From: an uncultured Verrucomicrobia subdivision 3 bacterium
GTDB taxonomy: Bacteria; Verrucomicrobiota; Verrucomicrobiia; Limisphaerales; UBA11358
NCBI GenBank assembly: GCA_903861445.1
Contig: CAIOUK010000041.1
Location: forward strand, 1-13,866
Direction of reading: 5' to 3'
DNA length: 13,866 nucleotides
Shown here: positions 13,395-13,866 of the stretch, in pieces
Numbering within the stretch: the stretch's first letter is position 1
Layout: each line of letters opens with the position of its first letter
The notes under the pieces: generated by a model
Told to the model about the DNA's origin: nothing
What the model saw: only the letters and a program-made list of their open reading frames with translations
The model's database searches: none
Program-made: the position numbers and the translations under genes

Positions 13395-13866
13395 ATGAAC
13401 GAAGATTTTTCTCCAATTACCAAGGCTGACCGGGTCAGTCTGGTCGGTAAATTTCACGCGCGGTTCCAGCGCTATCGCAACCTGCTCCTGCAACGCTGGT
13501 GGGTGTTGGTGTTGGTGGCGCTATTGGCGGGGGGAGGGCAATATTGGCGAGTTACCAACGCGCCGCCGGTGTTCCAATCCGTTGGCCAGATGATTGTCAA
13601 CATCAAGCTGAACATCCAGCAGAACGCCCTTTACTCGGAGGAGCTGGGCAACTTTCTCGGCACGCAGGCCGCCTTGATGCAGGGACAAATCGTGTTAAAC
13701 CGCGCCCGCAACCGTGTGGCTACCGAAAATCCCGCCCTAGTGCCGCAGTCGGTGGTGGTGGATGTTTCCGTGTTGCCCAAGACCACGATTTTTATTTTGC
13801 GCAGCACCGCCAAAGAACCGGTCTATGCACAGAAATTTTTGCAGGCCTGCATGGAGGAATACATCA
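13395..13866 (+). CDS. Wzz/GumC-type chain-length or polysaccharide co-polymerase protein (partial, 3' end beyond window)
   Basis: The frame is open from the ATG at 13395 to the last base: 157 residues visible, no stop. A cytosolic start with basic residues (KFHARFQRYRNLLLQR) leads to a transmembrane segment WWVLVLVALLAGGG (35-48), then a periplasmic region with PPVFQSVGQMIVNIKL (57-72), the strand-turn-strand pattern of the Wzz domain. A helical stretch (NFLGTQAALMQGQIVLNRARNRVA) and VDVSVLPKTTIFILRSTAKEP follow, resembling the large capsular-polysaccharide co-polymerase group (GumC, EpsB). These control chain length and couple polymerisation to the OPX protein. It begins 24 bp after the OPX stop, in the same operon. 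Whether it carries a C-terminal tyrosine-kinase domain cannot be seen here. Confidence 0.85.
   Translation, partial: MNEDFSPITKADRVSLVGKFHARFQRYRNLLLQRWWVLVLVALLAGGGQYWRVTNAPPVFQSVGQMIVNIKLNIQQNALYSEELGNFLGTQAALMQGQIVLNRARNRVATENPALVPQSVVVDVSVLPKTTIFILRSTAKEPVYAQKFLQACMEEYI

Overview
The window looks like a chromosomal stretch from a Gram-negative bacterium of the Planctomycetota/Verrucomicrobiota type, most likely a Verrucomicrobiota (Pedosphaera/Limisphaerales-like) organism. This is inferred from content and not proven: a PEP-CTERM surface protein, a very long secreted right-handed beta-helix protein with the CSLREA-like start and 'RSTNL..W' C-terminal domain common in that phylum, GC-rich genes, and almost no Shine-Dalgarno motif ahead of the start codons I checked.

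Layout. Bases 1-141 hold a probable IS21-like element end (two 25-bp repeats, TG...CA type terminus). Bases 141-436 have a terminator-like hairpin and no convincing gene. At 437-607 (minus) is a 56-residue ribbon-helix-helix protein, divergent from an IS1595/ISXO2-type transposase (667-1617). A small basic zinc-ribbon ORF follows in the same reading frame, separated by one TGA (1624-1938). The 59-bp divergent gap carries two 17-bp direct repeats, which are good candidates for the RHH operator. Bases 2080-2766 encode deoC (deoxyribose-phosphate aldolase), whose end overlaps by 7 bp a convergent WecA/MraY-family phosphoglycosyltransferase with an extra cytosolic domain (2760-4259, minus).

From 4.2 kb to the end the window is a cell-surface and exopolysaccharide locus. 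It contains a PEP-CTERM protein (4419-5186), a bidirectional terminator, and a minus-strand pair made of a membrane-anchored TPR protein and a 1095-residue beta-helix protein (10303 down to 5264). Next is an alanine-rich secreted protein with an exact 15-residue proline periodicity (10412-11164, minus, with its own promoter and terminator). The final plus-strand operon encodes an outer-membrane beta-barrel (11342-12643), a short Wza/OPX-type export protein (12660-13370) and the start of a Wzz/GumC-type chain-length or co-polymerase protein (13395 onward, cut by the window end).

Working together: the WecA-like enzyme would load the first sugar-phosphate onto undecaprenyl phosphate. The Wzz-like protein would control polymerisation and couple to export. 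The short OPX protein lacks the region that makes the outer-membrane pore in Wza, and the barrel protein encoded 16 bp upstream is the natural partner to supply it. The PEP-CTERM protein would be processed by an exosortase encoded elsewhere; exosortase systems typically sit with EPS genes of this kind.
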